A stretch of DNA of 64,000 nt from Bordetella petrii (GCA_017745595.1 WMBV01000004.1:62001-126000); one strand, 5' to 3'. Shown: positions 18,853 through 27,779, numbered from the stretch's first letter. The notes: generated from the letters alone by a model not told the origin. Program-made: numbers and translations.

Positions 18853-19425
18853 ATGCCTATCAACGTGCCTATTATCCTGACGTGGCTGCGTATCGCCATG
18901 ATCCCGCTGGTGGTGGGGCTGTTCTACATCCCCGAGACCTGGATGGCCGAACCTGCCCGCGATACCCTGGCCGCCTGGGCTTTCATCATCGCCGCCCTGA
19001 CCGACTGGTTCGACGGCTGGCTGGCGCGCCGCTGGAACCAGACCTCGGCGTTCGGCGCGTTCCTCGATCCCGTCGCCGACAAGCTCATGGTGTGCGCCGC
19101 CCTGATCGTGCTGCTCGATCTGGGGCGGGTCGATGCCTTCATTTCGCTGATCATCATCGGGCGCGAGATCACCATCTCGGCCTTGCGCGAATGGATGGCC
19201 AAGATCGGCGCCAGCGCCAGCGTGGCGGTGCACCGCCTGGGCAAGTTCAAGACCGCCGCCCAGATGGTCGCCATTCCCTGCCTGCTGTACGACCAGCCGC
19301 TGTTCGGCCTGTCCAGCCGCATCCTGGGAGACGTGCTGATCATCATCGCGGCGGTGCTCACGGTCTGGTCCATGCTGTATTACCTGCAGCGGGCCTGGCC
19401 CGCCATACGCGAAAAATCGCAATAG
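18853..19425 (+). CDS. pgsA: CDP-diacylglycerol-glycerol-3-phosphate 3-phosphatidyltransferase
   Basis: Makes phosphatidylglycerophosphate, the committed step to phosphatidylglycerol and cardiolipin, in the inner membrane. 190 residues with about five helices. The CDP-alcohol phosphotransferase signature D-G-x2-A-R-x8-G-x3-D-x3-D is complete: D-W-F-D-G-W-L-A-R-R-W near residue 52 and F-G-A-F-L-D-P-V-A-D-K following. The N-terminus P-I-N-V-P-I-I-L-T-W-L-R is typical. It follows uvrC as in E. coli, but the tRNA genes that follow pgsA in E. coli are absent here. Confidence 0.96.
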   Translation: MPINVPIILTWLRIAMIPLVVGLFYIPETWMAEPARDTLAAWAFIIAALTDWFDGWLARRWNQTSAFGAFLDPVADKLMVCAALIVLLDLGRVDAFISLIIIGREITISALREWMAKIGASASVAVHRLGKFKTAAQMVAIPCLLYDQPLFGLSSRILGDVLIIIAAVLTVWSMLYYLQRAWPAIREKSQ

Positions 19426-19453
19426 GCCCGCGCGCCTGTTTTCCGTGTTTCCA

Positions 19454-19480
19454 GGCGGGCGCCGCGGTGCCCGCCTTTTT
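19454..19480 (+). terminator. Rho-independent terminator after pgsA
   Basis: 7-bp stem GGCGGGC (19454-19460) with GCCCGCC (19469-19475) and an 8-base loop, followed directly by five T. It ends the efflux-pdxJ-acpS-nagZ-uvrC-pgsA stretch. Confidence 0.75.
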
Positions 19481-19507
19481 ACCAGGCCCCCGGGGCCGTT
19501 CGTCGAC

Positions 19508-20818
19508 ATGTCTTTCGCCGCAGATACCGCCACGCTCGATTCCGCCGATCTTCGCCGCCGCGACTGGCTCACTATCCTGCTGATCGGCATCGCGCACGCT
19601 TCGTCGCATTTCTTTCAGCTGGTGCTGCCGTCGCTGTACGTGTCGCTGGGCGCCGCCTTCGGCCTGGACTTCGCCCGGCTGGGCTTGCTGGTGTCCACCT
19701 TTTTCGTCATCTCGGGCATCGGCCAGGCGTCTTCGGGATTCATCGTCGACCGCATCGGCGCACGGCCGGTGCTGTGGTTCGGCCTGGGCTGCTTCGTGCT
19801 GTCGGGCGTGCTGATCGGCTCGGCCAACGGCTACGCCATGCTGCTGCTGGCGGCCGCGGTAGGGGGCATCGGCAATTCGGTGTTCCACCCGGCCGATTAC
19901 TCCATCATGAATCACCGTGTCAGCGCCCCGCGCCTGGGGCATGCGTTCAGCACGCACGGCCTGACGGGCAACCTGGGCTGGGCGCTGACGCCGGTTTTCA
20001 TTACCTCCATCACGTTGCTGGCCGACTGGCGCGTGGCCGCCTTCAGCGCCGCCGGCCTGGTGGCGCTGGTGCTGCTGCTGACGATACTGGGCCGCGACCT
20101 GCTGGGCGGCCCGCAGCCGGCGGCAGCGCCCTCGCAAGACCGGGCCCAGGCCCAGGCCAACCCGCGGGCCGAGGCCGCCGCCGCGCCGCAAGAGGGCGTG
20201 TGGGCGACGCTGCTGGCGCTGCTGTCCAAGCCCGCCCTGTGGGGAGCCTTCCTGTTTTTCGCCTGCACCTCGATCGCGCTGTCGTCGGTGCAGAACTACA
20301 CCATTCCGCTGCTGGGCCAGCTTTACGACTTGTCCAAGGTCGTCGCCAGCTCGGCGCTGTCCGGCTATATGGTGGCCTCGGCCCTGGGCATGGCGGCAGG
20401 CGGCTTCCTGGTGTCGGCCACGCCTCGCACCGAGCGCACCGTCACCGTCGCCCTGATCCTGGCCGGCCTGACGCTGGTGGTGCTGGCGCTGGGCCTGGTG
20501 CCCGCCGGCCTGGCGGCCGCGGTGGTGGGCCTGGCCGGTTTTTGTTCCGGCGTGGCCGCGCCCTCGCGCGACATGCTGATCCGGCGCGTCACGCCCAAGG
20601 GCACGGTCGGTTCGGTGTATGGCCTGGTGTATTCCGGCATGGACGTGGGCTCGGCCCTGGGGCCGTTGGCCTTCGGCCTGCTGCTCGACGCCGGGCTGAG
20701 CAAGGGCCCCTGGATCGGCGCCGGCCTGGCCTTCGCCGTGGCGGCCCTGCTGGCCCAGTGGATCGCCGTGCAGGCCCGCCGGGCCTCCGCCGTGCCGACC
20801 ACCGTTCCGGGCGTCTGA
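19508..20818 (+). CDS. MFS transporter
   Basis: Major facilitator superfamily permease of 436 residues with twelve hydrophobic helices and a cytoplasmic central loop (about 195-225) rich in Ala, Pro and Gln. The N-terminal half has H-A-S-S-H-F-F-Q-L-V-L-P-S-L-Y near residue 30, resembling the fosmidomycin-resistance (Fsr)-like branch, and a D-R-I-G-A-R-P loop between helices 2 and 3. The ATG at 19508 is chosen; an upstream start at 19445 would lie in the terminator. It stands alone, 28 bp after the pgsA terminator. Substrate unknown. Confidence 0.85.
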   Translation: MSFAADTATLDSADLRRRDWLTILLIGIAHASSHFFQLVLPSLYVSLGAAFGLDFARLGLLVSTFFVISGIGQASSGFIVDRIGARPVLWFGLGCFVLSGVLIGSANGYAMLLLAAAVGGIGNSVFHPADYSIMNHRVSAPRLGHAFSTHGLTGNLGWALTPVFITSITLLADWRVAAFSAAGLVALVLLLTILGRDLLGGPQPAAAPSQDRAQAQANPRAEAAAAPQEGVWATLLALLSKPALWGAFLFFACTSIALSSVQNYTIPLLGQLYDLSKVVASSALSGYMVASALGMAAGGFLVSATPRTERTVTVALILAGLTLVVLALGLVPAGLAAAVVGLAGFCSGVAAPSRDMLIRRVTPKGTVGSVYGLVYSGMDVGSALGPLAFGLLLDAGLSKGPWIGAGLAFAVAALLAQWIAVQARRASAVPTTVPGV

Positions 20819-20860
20819 TTTCGCTGCGGGGCCAGTCTGATCCGGTCAGGTGCCTCCAGT

Positions 20861-20977
20861 CAGGTGTCTGGCTCCCGCAGGGTGCCTGACACCGCTGTGT
20901 GCAGAGAGTCTGAGCGTCGGTATCTGCCACCCTTGCGGGAGTCAGACACCTGAAAATGTGCGGAAGCCAGACACCTG
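20861..20977. repeat. Palindromic repeat cluster, locus C
   Basis: Two inverted units, 20861-20894 and 20918-20952, plus a third partial copy ending CAGACACCTG at 20977. Located after the MFS gene and upstream of the peroxidase gene. Confidence 0.85.
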
Positions 20978-21093
20978 AAAATACAGAACCTGAATAACAG
21001 CTGAACTCGCTTTTGATGCCACGCAAAGCCGAGTCTGCGTGATCCGGTTGTAATAACCATATCGGTCGTAAGGCTATTCGATAGGACTACAAC

Positions 21094-22095
21094 ATGATCA
21101 AGCAGCACATGCTGGGGGCCGCGGCCCTGGTGGCGGCGCTCGGGGCGCAACCGGCTTACGCGCAACAACAAGAACCCATACACCCCATCCAGCCGGCCGT
21201 TGTCACCGATCCGGCACAAGTCGAACTCGGCAAGAAACTGTTTTTCGACCCGCGCCTGTCCAAGTCCGGCGCCATCTCGTGCAATTCCTGCCACAACCTC
21301 AGCATGGGCGGCTCCGACAATCTGAAAGCCTCCATCGGCCATAACTGGCAGCAGGGCGGCATCAATTCGCCCACGGTCCTCAATTCCAGCCTCAGCATCG
21401 CGCAGTTCTGGGACGGCCGCGCCAAAGACCTGCGCGAACAGGCCGGCGGCCCCATCGCCAATCCGGCCGAAATGGCTTCGTCGCACGAGCTGGCCGTGCA
21501 GGTGCTCAGTTCCATTCCCGGCTACCGGGCCGAGTTCAAGCAGGCCTTCGGCACCGACGCCATCACCATCAACGAAGTCACCCAGGCGCTCGCCGCGTTC
21601 GAAGAAACGCTGGTCACGCCCAATTCGCGTTTCGATCAATGGCTGCGCGGCGACGCCCAGGCCCTCACGGTGCAAGAACTGGCGGGCTACGCGCTGTTCA
21701 AGAACAGCGGCTGTGTGGCGTGCCACAACGGCCCGGCGGCGGGCGGCAATTCGTTCCAGAAAATGGGCCTGGTCACGCCTTACCAGACCGCCAATCCGGC
21801 CGAAGGCCGCGCGGGCGTCACGGGGCAAGATGCCGACCGGTTCATGTTCAAGGTGCCCACGTTGCGCAACGTGGAACTCACCTACCCGTACTTCCACGAT
21901 GGCGAGGCCGCGACCCTGGCCGAAGCCGTCGACGTCATGGGCCGGCTGCAGCTGGGGCGCACCTTCACGCCCGAAGAAAACGGCCAGATCGTCGCCTTCT
22001 TGAAGACGCTTACCGGTGAACAGCCTGTGATCCAGTTGCCGGCGCTGCCGCCTTCGGAAGACGCCACGCCGCGGCCGCAGCCGTTCACCCCTTAG
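21094..22095 (+). CDS. Di-haem cytochrome c peroxidase (CcpA/MauG family)
   Basis: Periplasmic enzyme reducing hydrogen peroxide to water with electrons from cytochrome c. 333 residues with a signal peptide ending about residue 26 (A-Q-P-A-Y-A-Q). Two haem c motifs: C-N-S-C-H at Cys63-His67 and C-V-A-C-H at Cys207-His211. Further family marks are P-T-V-L-N-S near 95, F-W-D-G-R-A near 107 and the K-V-P-T-L-R-N-V-E-L-T-Y-P-Y-F-H-D-G region near 255. The ATG at 21094 begins the signal peptide. Stands alone between two repeat loci. Confidence 0.94.
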   Translation: MIKQHMLGAAALVAALGAQPAYAQQQEPIHPIQPAVVTDPAQVELGKKLFFDPRLSKSGAISCNSCHNLSMGGSDNLKASIGHNWQQGGINSPTVLNSSLSIAQFWDGRAKDLREQAGGPIANPAEMASSHELAVQVLSSIPGYRAEFKQAFGTDAITINEVTQALAAFEETLVTPNSRFDQWLRGDAQALTVQELAGYALFKNSGCVACHNGPAAGGNSFQKMGLVTPYQTANPAEGRAGVTGQDADRFMFKVPTLRNVELTYPYFHDGEAATLAEAVDVMGRLQLGRTFTPEENGQIVAFLKTLTGEQPVIQLPALPPSEDATPRPQPFTP

Positions 22096-22120
22096 CGGCC
22101 AGCGTGCCAGGGCCGTGCCA

Positions 22121-22212
22121 GGTGTCTGACTCCCGCAGGGTGTCAGACACCGTGAGATTGAATACGGCCTGGCCATACTTCGGTGTCTGACACCCTGCGG
22201 GAGTCAGACACC
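22121..22212. repeat. Paired palindromic repeat, locus D
   Basis: Two textbook 31-bp units, 22121-22151 and 22182-22212, exact reverse complements of one another, 30 bp apart. Placed between the convergent peroxidase and queF genes. Confidence 0.9.
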
Positions 22213-22279
22213 GGCTTTCGATGGCACCGGTTTTCGAGTACCGGCTTTCGCTGCCCGGGCCGGGCGCCGGGGCAGGGCC

Positions 22280-23101
22280 TTATTGCCGGGCCGTGCGCAG
22301 GTCGGCGGGCGGCCCGGCCTCGAAGTTGCTGCGCCAGGGGTTGATGTCCAGCCCGCCGCGCCGGGTATAGCGCGCATACACCGTCAGTTGTTCGGGCCGG
22401 CAGGCCGCCATGATGTCGCTGTAGATGCGTTCCACGCAATGTTCGTGGAACTCGGCGTGGCCGCGAAACGATACCAGGTAGCGCAGCAGCGCCGCCCGGT
22501 CCAGCGGGCGGCCGCGATAGCGGATCTGCACGCTGGCCCAGTCGGGCTGCCCGGTAACGGGGCAGTTCGACTTCAGCAGCCGCGAAGCCAGCGTCTCGGA
22601 CACGGCCTCGCCCGCGCCGCAGCGCAGCAGGCCGGCGTCGGGCGTGTAGGTGTCGATGGCGATGTCCAGGTCGTCCAGATAGATGCCGTCCAGTTCCGCC
22701 ATGGCCAGGCTCGCAAAGCGCTCGGGCAGGATCAGGTCCACGCCGACCCGCGCGCCCGCCGCGGCCGACAGGTCCGCCGCCAGGCGCGCGCCCAGCGTGG
22801 CCGCGTCGTCCAGCCGCGTCTGGTTATACGAATTCAAATACAGCTTGAACGACTTCGACTCGATGATGTTGGGGCTGTCGGCCGGCACCGTGAAGGTGGC
22901 CATGGCCACCCGCGGCTTGCCCCTGGCGTCCAGCCACGACAATTCATAGGCGTTCCAGATGTCCGCGCCGGTAAAGGGCAGGGCGCCGGTCAACTGCAGG
23001 CTGGCCCGGTTGTGGGCGCGGGCAATCGGGAAGAGCAGGGCGGGGTCGTACTGCGCGGGGTAGGCAACGGCCTGGCCCAGCGGGGCATTCGATAAAGACA
23101 T
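22280..23101 (-). CDS. queF: NADPH-dependent 7-cyano-7-deazaguanine reductase
   Basis: Reduces preQ0 to preQ1 in queuosine tRNA modification. 273 residues, the long two-lobed QueF form (E. coli 282). Recognised by L-G-Q-A-V-A-Y-P near residue 10, [14 protein letters not shown] near 80, the catalytic cysteine in [11 protein letters not shown] near 180, and [14 protein letters not shown] near 215. The ATG at 23101 gives the family N-terminus; upstream in-frame codons to 23137 add nothing conserved. Other queuosine genes are not in the window. Confidence 0.95.
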   Translation of the reverse strand: MSLSNAPLGQAVAYPAQYDPALLFPIARAHNRASLQLTGALPFTGADIWNAYELSWLDARGKPRVAMATFTVPADSPNIIESKSFKLYLNSYNQTRLDDAATLGARLAADLSAAAGARVGVDLILPERFASLAMAELDGIYLDDLDIAIDTYTPDAGLLRCGAGEAVSETLASRLLKSNCPVTGQPDWASVQIRYRGRPLDRAALLRYLVSFRGHAEFHEHCVERIYSDIMAACRPEQLTVYARYTRRGGLDINPWRSNFEAGPPADLRTARQ

Positions 23102-23229
23102 GAAAAGACGCGGCAGACGTGGGGTCGAGCCTTGCATTGTAGGCCGCCGCGCCAGGCCCGATATTTCGCATCATGGAATAGGCAGCGCGCCATATGAAAG
23201 CGCGTGCTGCGCAGCAGCGCCGGCGCATT

Positions 23230-23335
23230 TCATAGCAGGCAATTTGATTTCATAATACAAAATTAAATCCACAACTATATGAAAATTAATAGAAAAGTTT
23301 TTAGTCTTATATAAGATACAGGCCCACATTGCTCC
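23230..23335. promoter_or_regulatory. AT-rich divergent promoter region (queF / aceA)
   Basis: About 100 bp of strikingly low GC within the 323-bp gap between divergent queF and aceA, with several A/T runs and TATATAAGATA at 23308-23318, a plausible -10 for aceA. No clear -35 partner was found. The remaining bases up to 23424 would be the aceA leader. Confidence 0.5.
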
Positions 23336-23424
23336 GCAGCACAGGCATAGACTTTTATCCAACGCGGGCGCCCAGCGCGCCAGCCACCGGTTCTCTGTCT
23401 TTCCCTTACCTACTGGAGCACTTC

Positions 23425-24750
<1,326 letters not shown>

Positions 24751-24821
24751 TGCGCGCGGGGGCGTGGCCGCTGGCCGGCCGCGCCCGGCGCGCAATGCAA
24801 GTTGCTGTTGTAGGGTGGTTC

Positions 24822-24849
24822 GAGGTGCCCGCGGGCACCTCTTTTTTTT
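24822..24849 (+). terminator. Rho-independent terminator after aceA
   Basis: A 20-bp perfect palindrome GAGGTGCCCG/CGGGCACCTC at 24822-24841 followed by eight T. Strong terminator for aceA. Confidence 0.9.
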
Positions 24850-24871
24850 GGTGCGCCGGGCCGGGCGAAGA

Positions 24872-25075
24872 TCAGGACCTGGTCTTGGCCCGCAGCGGGC
24901 AGGAGCTCAATCCCAGCACCGAATAGGCCGGGCAGAAGCGGAACAGGCCGGTCAGCAGCGGCAATGCGCCCAGCCAGCCCCACCAGCCGACCACGCCCGT
25001 GGCCGCCAGCGCCATGAGCGCCAGGCCAACGACGATTCGCAGCGCGCGGTCCAGGCCGCCTATGTTGAATTTCAT
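24872..25075 (-). CDS. DUF2892 (YgaP-type) small membrane protein
   Basis: 67-residue inner membrane protein with two hydrophobic helices (about 12-30 and 33-47) and the family features G-G-L-D-R-A-L-R-I-V-V-G at the N-terminus and F-C-P-A-Y-S-V-L-G near the end. It resembles the membrane half of YgaP. Last gene of the ArsR-rhodanese group; 46 bp after the rhodanese gene, with TTTCTCC on the plus strand just upstream giving a GGAGAAA ribosome site. Role in sulfur handling is inferred from neighbours. Confidence 0.8.
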   Translation of the reverse strand: MKFNIGGLDRALRIVVGLALMALAATGVVGWWGWLGALPLLTGLFRFCPAYSVLGLSSCPLRAKTRS

Positions 25076-25121
25076 GGTTTTCTCCTGTGGTTGAACGAGA
25101 TCGTGCGGAACCGTCGCGCGC

Positions 25122-25640
25122 TCATGGGGCGAAGCGGTTCCAGGGCATTTTCATGAGCAGCCGGGCCAGGCCGCAGTAGCCCGACAGGCCGGCCAGTACC
25201 AGGCCCGCGCCGACGGCGCCTGGCAGGACATGGAACCAGGGCGACACGGCGGTTCCCAGTAGCGTGCCCAGCAAGACCAGCGAGCCGGCGGCGATCTGTA
25301 CCTGGCGCATCACGTCGATGCGCGGCCCGGCGGCGCGCAGCGTGGGCAGCCCGGCTTTTCTCCAGGCGTCCAGCCCGCCTTCCAGCACGTAGGCGTCGCC
25401 ACCCGCGCCGGCGCACAGGGCGGCGGCGTTGACCTGGGTGCGGTGACCCGAGAGGCAATGAAAGATCACGGTGGCGCCGCCGGCATCGAGGGCGCCACGG
25501 CTCAGTTGATCCAGCGGCACGTGTCGGGCCTGCTCGATGCGCTCGCTAGCGTGTTCGGCCGCGCTACGGATGTCGATGAGAATGGCGCCTTGGGTGAGCA
25601 GGCGATGCGCCGTTTGCGGCGATATGGGCTGCAGAGTCAT
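25122..25640 (-). CDS. ygaP: Rhodanese-DUF2892 membrane protein (YgaP-like)
   Basis: Membrane-anchored sulfurtransferase of 172 residues. Rhodanese domain at about 1-105 with the active-site loop H-C-L-S-G-H-R-T (Cys67) and the G-G-L-D-A-W-R end; two C-terminal helices at about 113-131 and 134-153 then G-Y-C-G-L-A-R-L-L, as in E. coli YgaP. It would carry a persulfide on Cys67. The gene starts 12 bp after the ArsR regulator stop, the same arrangement as ygaV-ygaP in E. coli. Confidence 0.88.
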   Translation of the reverse strand: MTLQPISPQTAHRLLTQGAILIDIRSAAEHASERIEQARHVPLDQLSRGALDAGGATVIFHCLSGHRTQVNAAALCAGAGGDAYVLEGGLDAWRKAGLPTLRAAGPRIDVMRQVQIAAGSLVLLGTLLGTAVSPWFHVLPGAVGAGLVLAGLSGYCGLARLLMKMPWNRFAP

Positions 25641-25652
25641 GGGTATGAAGAA

Positions 25653-25964
25653 TCAGGGGCAGAAAATGGATTTCAGCGTGGCGATGAGCCTGGCCACGTC
25701 GGGGTTGGCAATGCGGTAGTACAGGGCCTGCGACTCGCGCCGGAAAGTGACCAGGCCTTCGTCGCGCATCCTGGCCAGGTGCTGGGACAGGGCCGACTGG
25801 CTCAGGTCCATAGACTCTTGCAGCGTTCCTACCGTCAGTTCGCGGTGCTCGATGAGCAGGCACAGGATCAGCAGCCGGTTGGGGTTGCCAACGGCGCGCA
25901 GCATGGCGGCGGCCTTGGCCGCGCCTTGCTGCATGAATAGTTGGTCTTTTTTGCTCGGCGTCAT
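25653..25964 (-). CDS. ygaV: ArsR-family persulfide sensor (BigR/YgaV/SqrR type)
   Basis: 103-residue winged-helix repressor. Helix-turn-helix at about 44-68 with the recognition stretch S-Q-S-A-L-S-Q-H-L-A-R-M and wing E-S-Q-A-L-Y-Y-R-I. Only two cysteines, Cys35 and Cys102, are placed as the redox pair of BigR and SqrR, which close a polysulfide bridge; metal-site motifs of arsenic sensors are missing. ATG at 25964 preferred over 26051, which would run through the promoter. Heads the operon ygaV-ygaP-DUF2892 and is divergent from a carboxymuconolactone-decarboxylase-family gene. Confidence 0.88.
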   Translation of the reverse strand: MTPSKKDQLFMQQGAAKAAAMLRAVGNPNRLLILCLLIEHRELTVGTLQESMDLSQSALSQHLARMRDEGLVTFRRESQALYYRIANPDVARLIATLKSIFCP

Positions 25965-25980
25965 GTGGGCTGTGTTCGTC

Positions 25981-26019
25981 TTTATATAAGATAACTCTAA
26001 TTTAGCAAATTCTAATGTA
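25981..26019 (-). promoter_or_regulatory. ygaV promoter with probable ArsR operator
   Basis: On the minus strand TTGCTA (26008-26003) and TATAAA (25986-25981) are 16 bp apart, a good sigma-70 promoter with a leader of about 10 bases. The AT-rich stretch carries two direct repeats TCTAATTTA (25996-26004) and TCTAATGTA (26011-26019) overlapping the -35, the likely site for the ArsR repressor; it would also cover the divergent gene. Confidence 0.6.
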
Positions 26020-26106
26020 ATTGCCAGCCCGGCTTCTTGATCAAACCCCATGAATCAGTCATGTCGCGCCCGCCGCGCGCACGGCTTCAACCCCCGGAGA
26101 CTTCCG

Positions 26107-26487
26107 ATGACAATGAACTACACGCAACTTACCCAGGACATACGCTCCAACCTGTCGCCCTTGCACAAAAACCTGCCGCAAGTCATGAAAGGGTTCGGCG
26201 ACATGGGCAAGGCCGCCCTGGCCGAAGGCGCGCTCGACATGAAAACCAAGGAACTGATCGCGCTGGCGATAGGCGTGGCCGCGCGCTGCGACGGATGCAT
26301 CGGTTTCCACAGCAAAGCGCTGGCTGGCCTGGCGGCCTCCGAGGCCGAGGTGCACGAAACCCTGGGCGTGGCCGTCTACATGGGAGGAGGGCCGTCGCTG
26401 ATGTATGCAGCGAATGCTCTGGCCGCGTTCCACGAATTTTCCGCCGCGCAGTCCGGCGGCGGGCAGGGGGCCAAGGCAACGCTGTAG
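26107..26487 (+). CDS. Carboxymuconolactone decarboxylase family protein (AhpD-like)
   Basis: 126-residue cytoplasmic protein with the CMD fold and the redox motif C-D-G-C-I-G-F-H near residues 62-69, which in AhpD-like members relays thiol electrons. The domain covers about 20-105 (E-G-A-L-D-M-K-T-K-E-L-I-A-L-A-I, then A-S-E-A-E-V-H-E-T-L). The ATG at 26107 has GGAGA at 26096-26100. Divergent from the persulfide sensor and sharing its control region, so probably a thiol/peroxide or sulfide defence protein rather than a true muconolactone decarboxylase. Confidence 0.85.
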   Translation: MTMNYTQLTQDIRSNLSPLHKNLPQVMKGFGDMGKAALAEGALDMKTKELIALAIGVAARCDGCIGFHSKALAGLAASEAEVHETLGVAVYMGGGPSLMYAANALAAFHEFSAAQSGGGQGAKATL

Positions 26488-26517
26488 CTCGTAAAGCCGT
26501 CCGGTCTTGCTGTAGAT

Positions 26518-26531
26518 TTGATATTTATCAA
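26518..26531 (+). promoter_or_regulatory. Perfect FNR/Anr box upstream of ccoI remnant
   Basis: TTGATATTTATCAA is an exact match to TTGAT-N4-ATCAA and sits in a 22-bp palindrome 26514-26535. Its centre (26524.5) is exactly 41.5 bp before 26566; TACGAT at 26554-26559 then forms the -10, the classical class II FNR arrangement. Predicted transcription start is one base before the ATG at 26567. Confidence 0.85.
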
Positions 26532-26566
26532 ATCTACCTGTGCGGCCGCTCGCTACGATCAGCCGC

Positions 26567-27553
26567 ATGTCTGCTACATCCATTTTTTCGGTGCCGCCGG
26601 GCTTGCCCCACGCCGACCGCCAGGCGCGGCGCCATGCCTTGCTGCGCCTGGGCTGGGCCTGGCTGGCCATGATGCAAGTCATGATGTTCGCGTGGCCGGG
26701 TTATGTCCGCCACGACGGCATTCCGCCCGACGCCCTGGCCACGCTCGACTGGGCCATCGTGCTCATGAACTGGGCCAGCCTGGCGCTTACCGTGCCGGTG
26801 GTGCTGTATTCGGCCTGGCCCATCTGGCGGGGCGCCGCGCGCAGCCTGCGCCGCCGCCACGCCGGCATGGACGTGCCCGTGGCCCTGGGCATCGTCGCGG
26901 CCTTCGTGCCCAGTGTGCACGCCACCTTTACCGGCCGGGGCGAAGTCTATTTCGATTCGGTCACCATGTTCGTGGCCTTCCTGCTCACCGCGCGCTACCT
27001 GGCGCTGTGCGCGCGACTATCGGTGGCGCCGGGCGCCGGCCGGGCGCCCGCCCGCCATCCTGTCCGCCTGGAAATCCGCCGCCGGGCGCTGGGCGCCGCC
27101 GCCGACCGCGTGGCGGCGCGCTTCACGGCCGCCCAGGTGGCGCTGGCGCTGGCCGCGGGCGCGGCCTGGGCCTGGTTCGAGCCGGGCCACGCGGTGCCGG
27201 TCATGGTGGCGCTGCTGGTCATCAGCTGCCCCTGCGCCATGGCCATGGCGGTGCCCACCACGCTGGCCGCCGCCCACGCGGCCGCGCAGCGCGGCCTGGA
27301 TGCCGCGCAATTCCGGCAACTGCTGGCCGCCACGCGGCGGGTCGCGCGCCTGAGCCTGTACGGCTCGCTGGCCTGGCACCTGCTGATGACGCCGCTGGCG
27401 CTGGCCGGCTGGGTGGCCCCGTGGGTGGCGGCCATCACCATGCTGCTGTCGTCCCTGGCGGTGGCGGCCCACGCCTGGCATCTGTATCGCCGCTACCGGG
27501 CGCCGGCCGCGCCGGGCGGCCTCATTGCCGGCCCGGCCTCGGTGGCGCCATGA
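26567..27553 (+). CDS. CcoI/FixI-like P-type ATPase remnant lacking A, P and N domains
   Basis: 328-residue membrane protein matching only the membrane part of the copper ATPase CcoI. Helices run at about 22-42, 57-80, 95-110 and 118-145, then a helix pair with the copper motif S-C-P-C-A-M-A-M-A (Cys221-Pro-Cys223), then T-R-R-V-A-R-L-S-L-Y-G and a last pair with L-A-W-H-L and L-S-S-L. Missing are the N-terminal metal domain, the A-domain TGE loop, the phosphorylation motif DKTGT and the hinge GDG; normal CcoI is about 750-820 residues. Frame is clean, not decayed. It sits at the usual ccoI position, overlaps ccoS by 4 bp and is behind an FNR box. A GTG at 26540 is a possible longer start but lies before the predicted transcription start. 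Confidence 0.82.
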   Translation: MSATSIFSVPPGLPHADRQARRHALLRLGWAWLAMMQVMMFAWPGYVRHDGIPPDALATLDWAIVLMNWASLALTVPVVLYSAWPIWRGAARSLRRRHAGMDVPVALGIVAAFVPSVHATFTGRGEVYFDSVTMFVAFLLTARYLALCARLSVAPGAGRAPARHPVRLEIRRRALGAAADRVAARFTAAQVALALAAGAAWAWFEPGHAVPVMVALLVISCPCAMAMAVPTTLAAAHAAAQRGLDAAQFRQLLAATRRVARLSLYGSLAWHLLMTPLALAGWVAPWVAAITMLLSSLAVAAHAWHLYRRYRAPAAPGGLIAGPASVAP

Positions 27554-27693
27554 ACATCCTGTATCTGCTGTTGCCGCTGTCGCTGCTGTTCGTGCTGGCC
27601 ATCGGGCTGGCGCTGGGCTGGGCCATTTTCAATGGGCAGTTCGATGATGCCGATGCCGCCGGAAGTTCCATTTTTCGCGAGCCCGAAATCTAG
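27550..27693 (+). CDS. ccoS: cbb3 oxidase assembly protein CcoS
   Basis: 47-residue single-helix inner membrane protein needed to place haem and copper in cbb3 oxidase. Hydrophobic helix at about 4-25 followed by A-I-F-N-G-Q-F-D-D, the CcoS signature. ATG overlaps the stop of the ccoI remnant gene. Found by reading; it is shorter than usual gene-finding limits. Confidence 0.93.
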   Translation: MNILYLLLPLSLLFVLAIGLALGWAIFNGQFDDADAAGSSIFREPEI

Positions 27694-27707
27694 GATTCGT
27701 CTTATTC

Positions 27708-27721
27708 TTGATTGAAATCAA
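27708..27721 (+). promoter_or_regulatory. Perfect FNR/Anr box upstream of ccoN
   Basis: TTGATTGAAATCAA, exact TTGAT-N4-ATCAA. Its centre (27714.5) predicts a class II start at 27756 with GATCAT at 27744-27749 as -10, leaving a 24-base leader that holds GGGGGA before ccoN. Starts 14 bp after the ccoS stop codon. Confidence 0.88.
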
Positions 27722-27779
27722 GACAAGCGTTTGCGGGTCGGCCGATCATTCTATCTCCGCGTCAACTGGGGGACAGACC

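Noticed and set aside
19426..19507. tRNA cluster after pgsA, as in E. coli
   Set aside because: No cloverleaf or T-loop sequence; the gap holds only a terminator.
26038..26045. Third FNR-like box TTGATCAA
   Set aside because: The half-sites lack the 4-bp spacer needed by FNR/Anr.
26540..26566. GTG start extending the ccoI remnant by nine residues
   Set aside because: It lies upstream of the transcription start implied by the FNR box spacing and adds no conserved sequence; kept only as an alternative.
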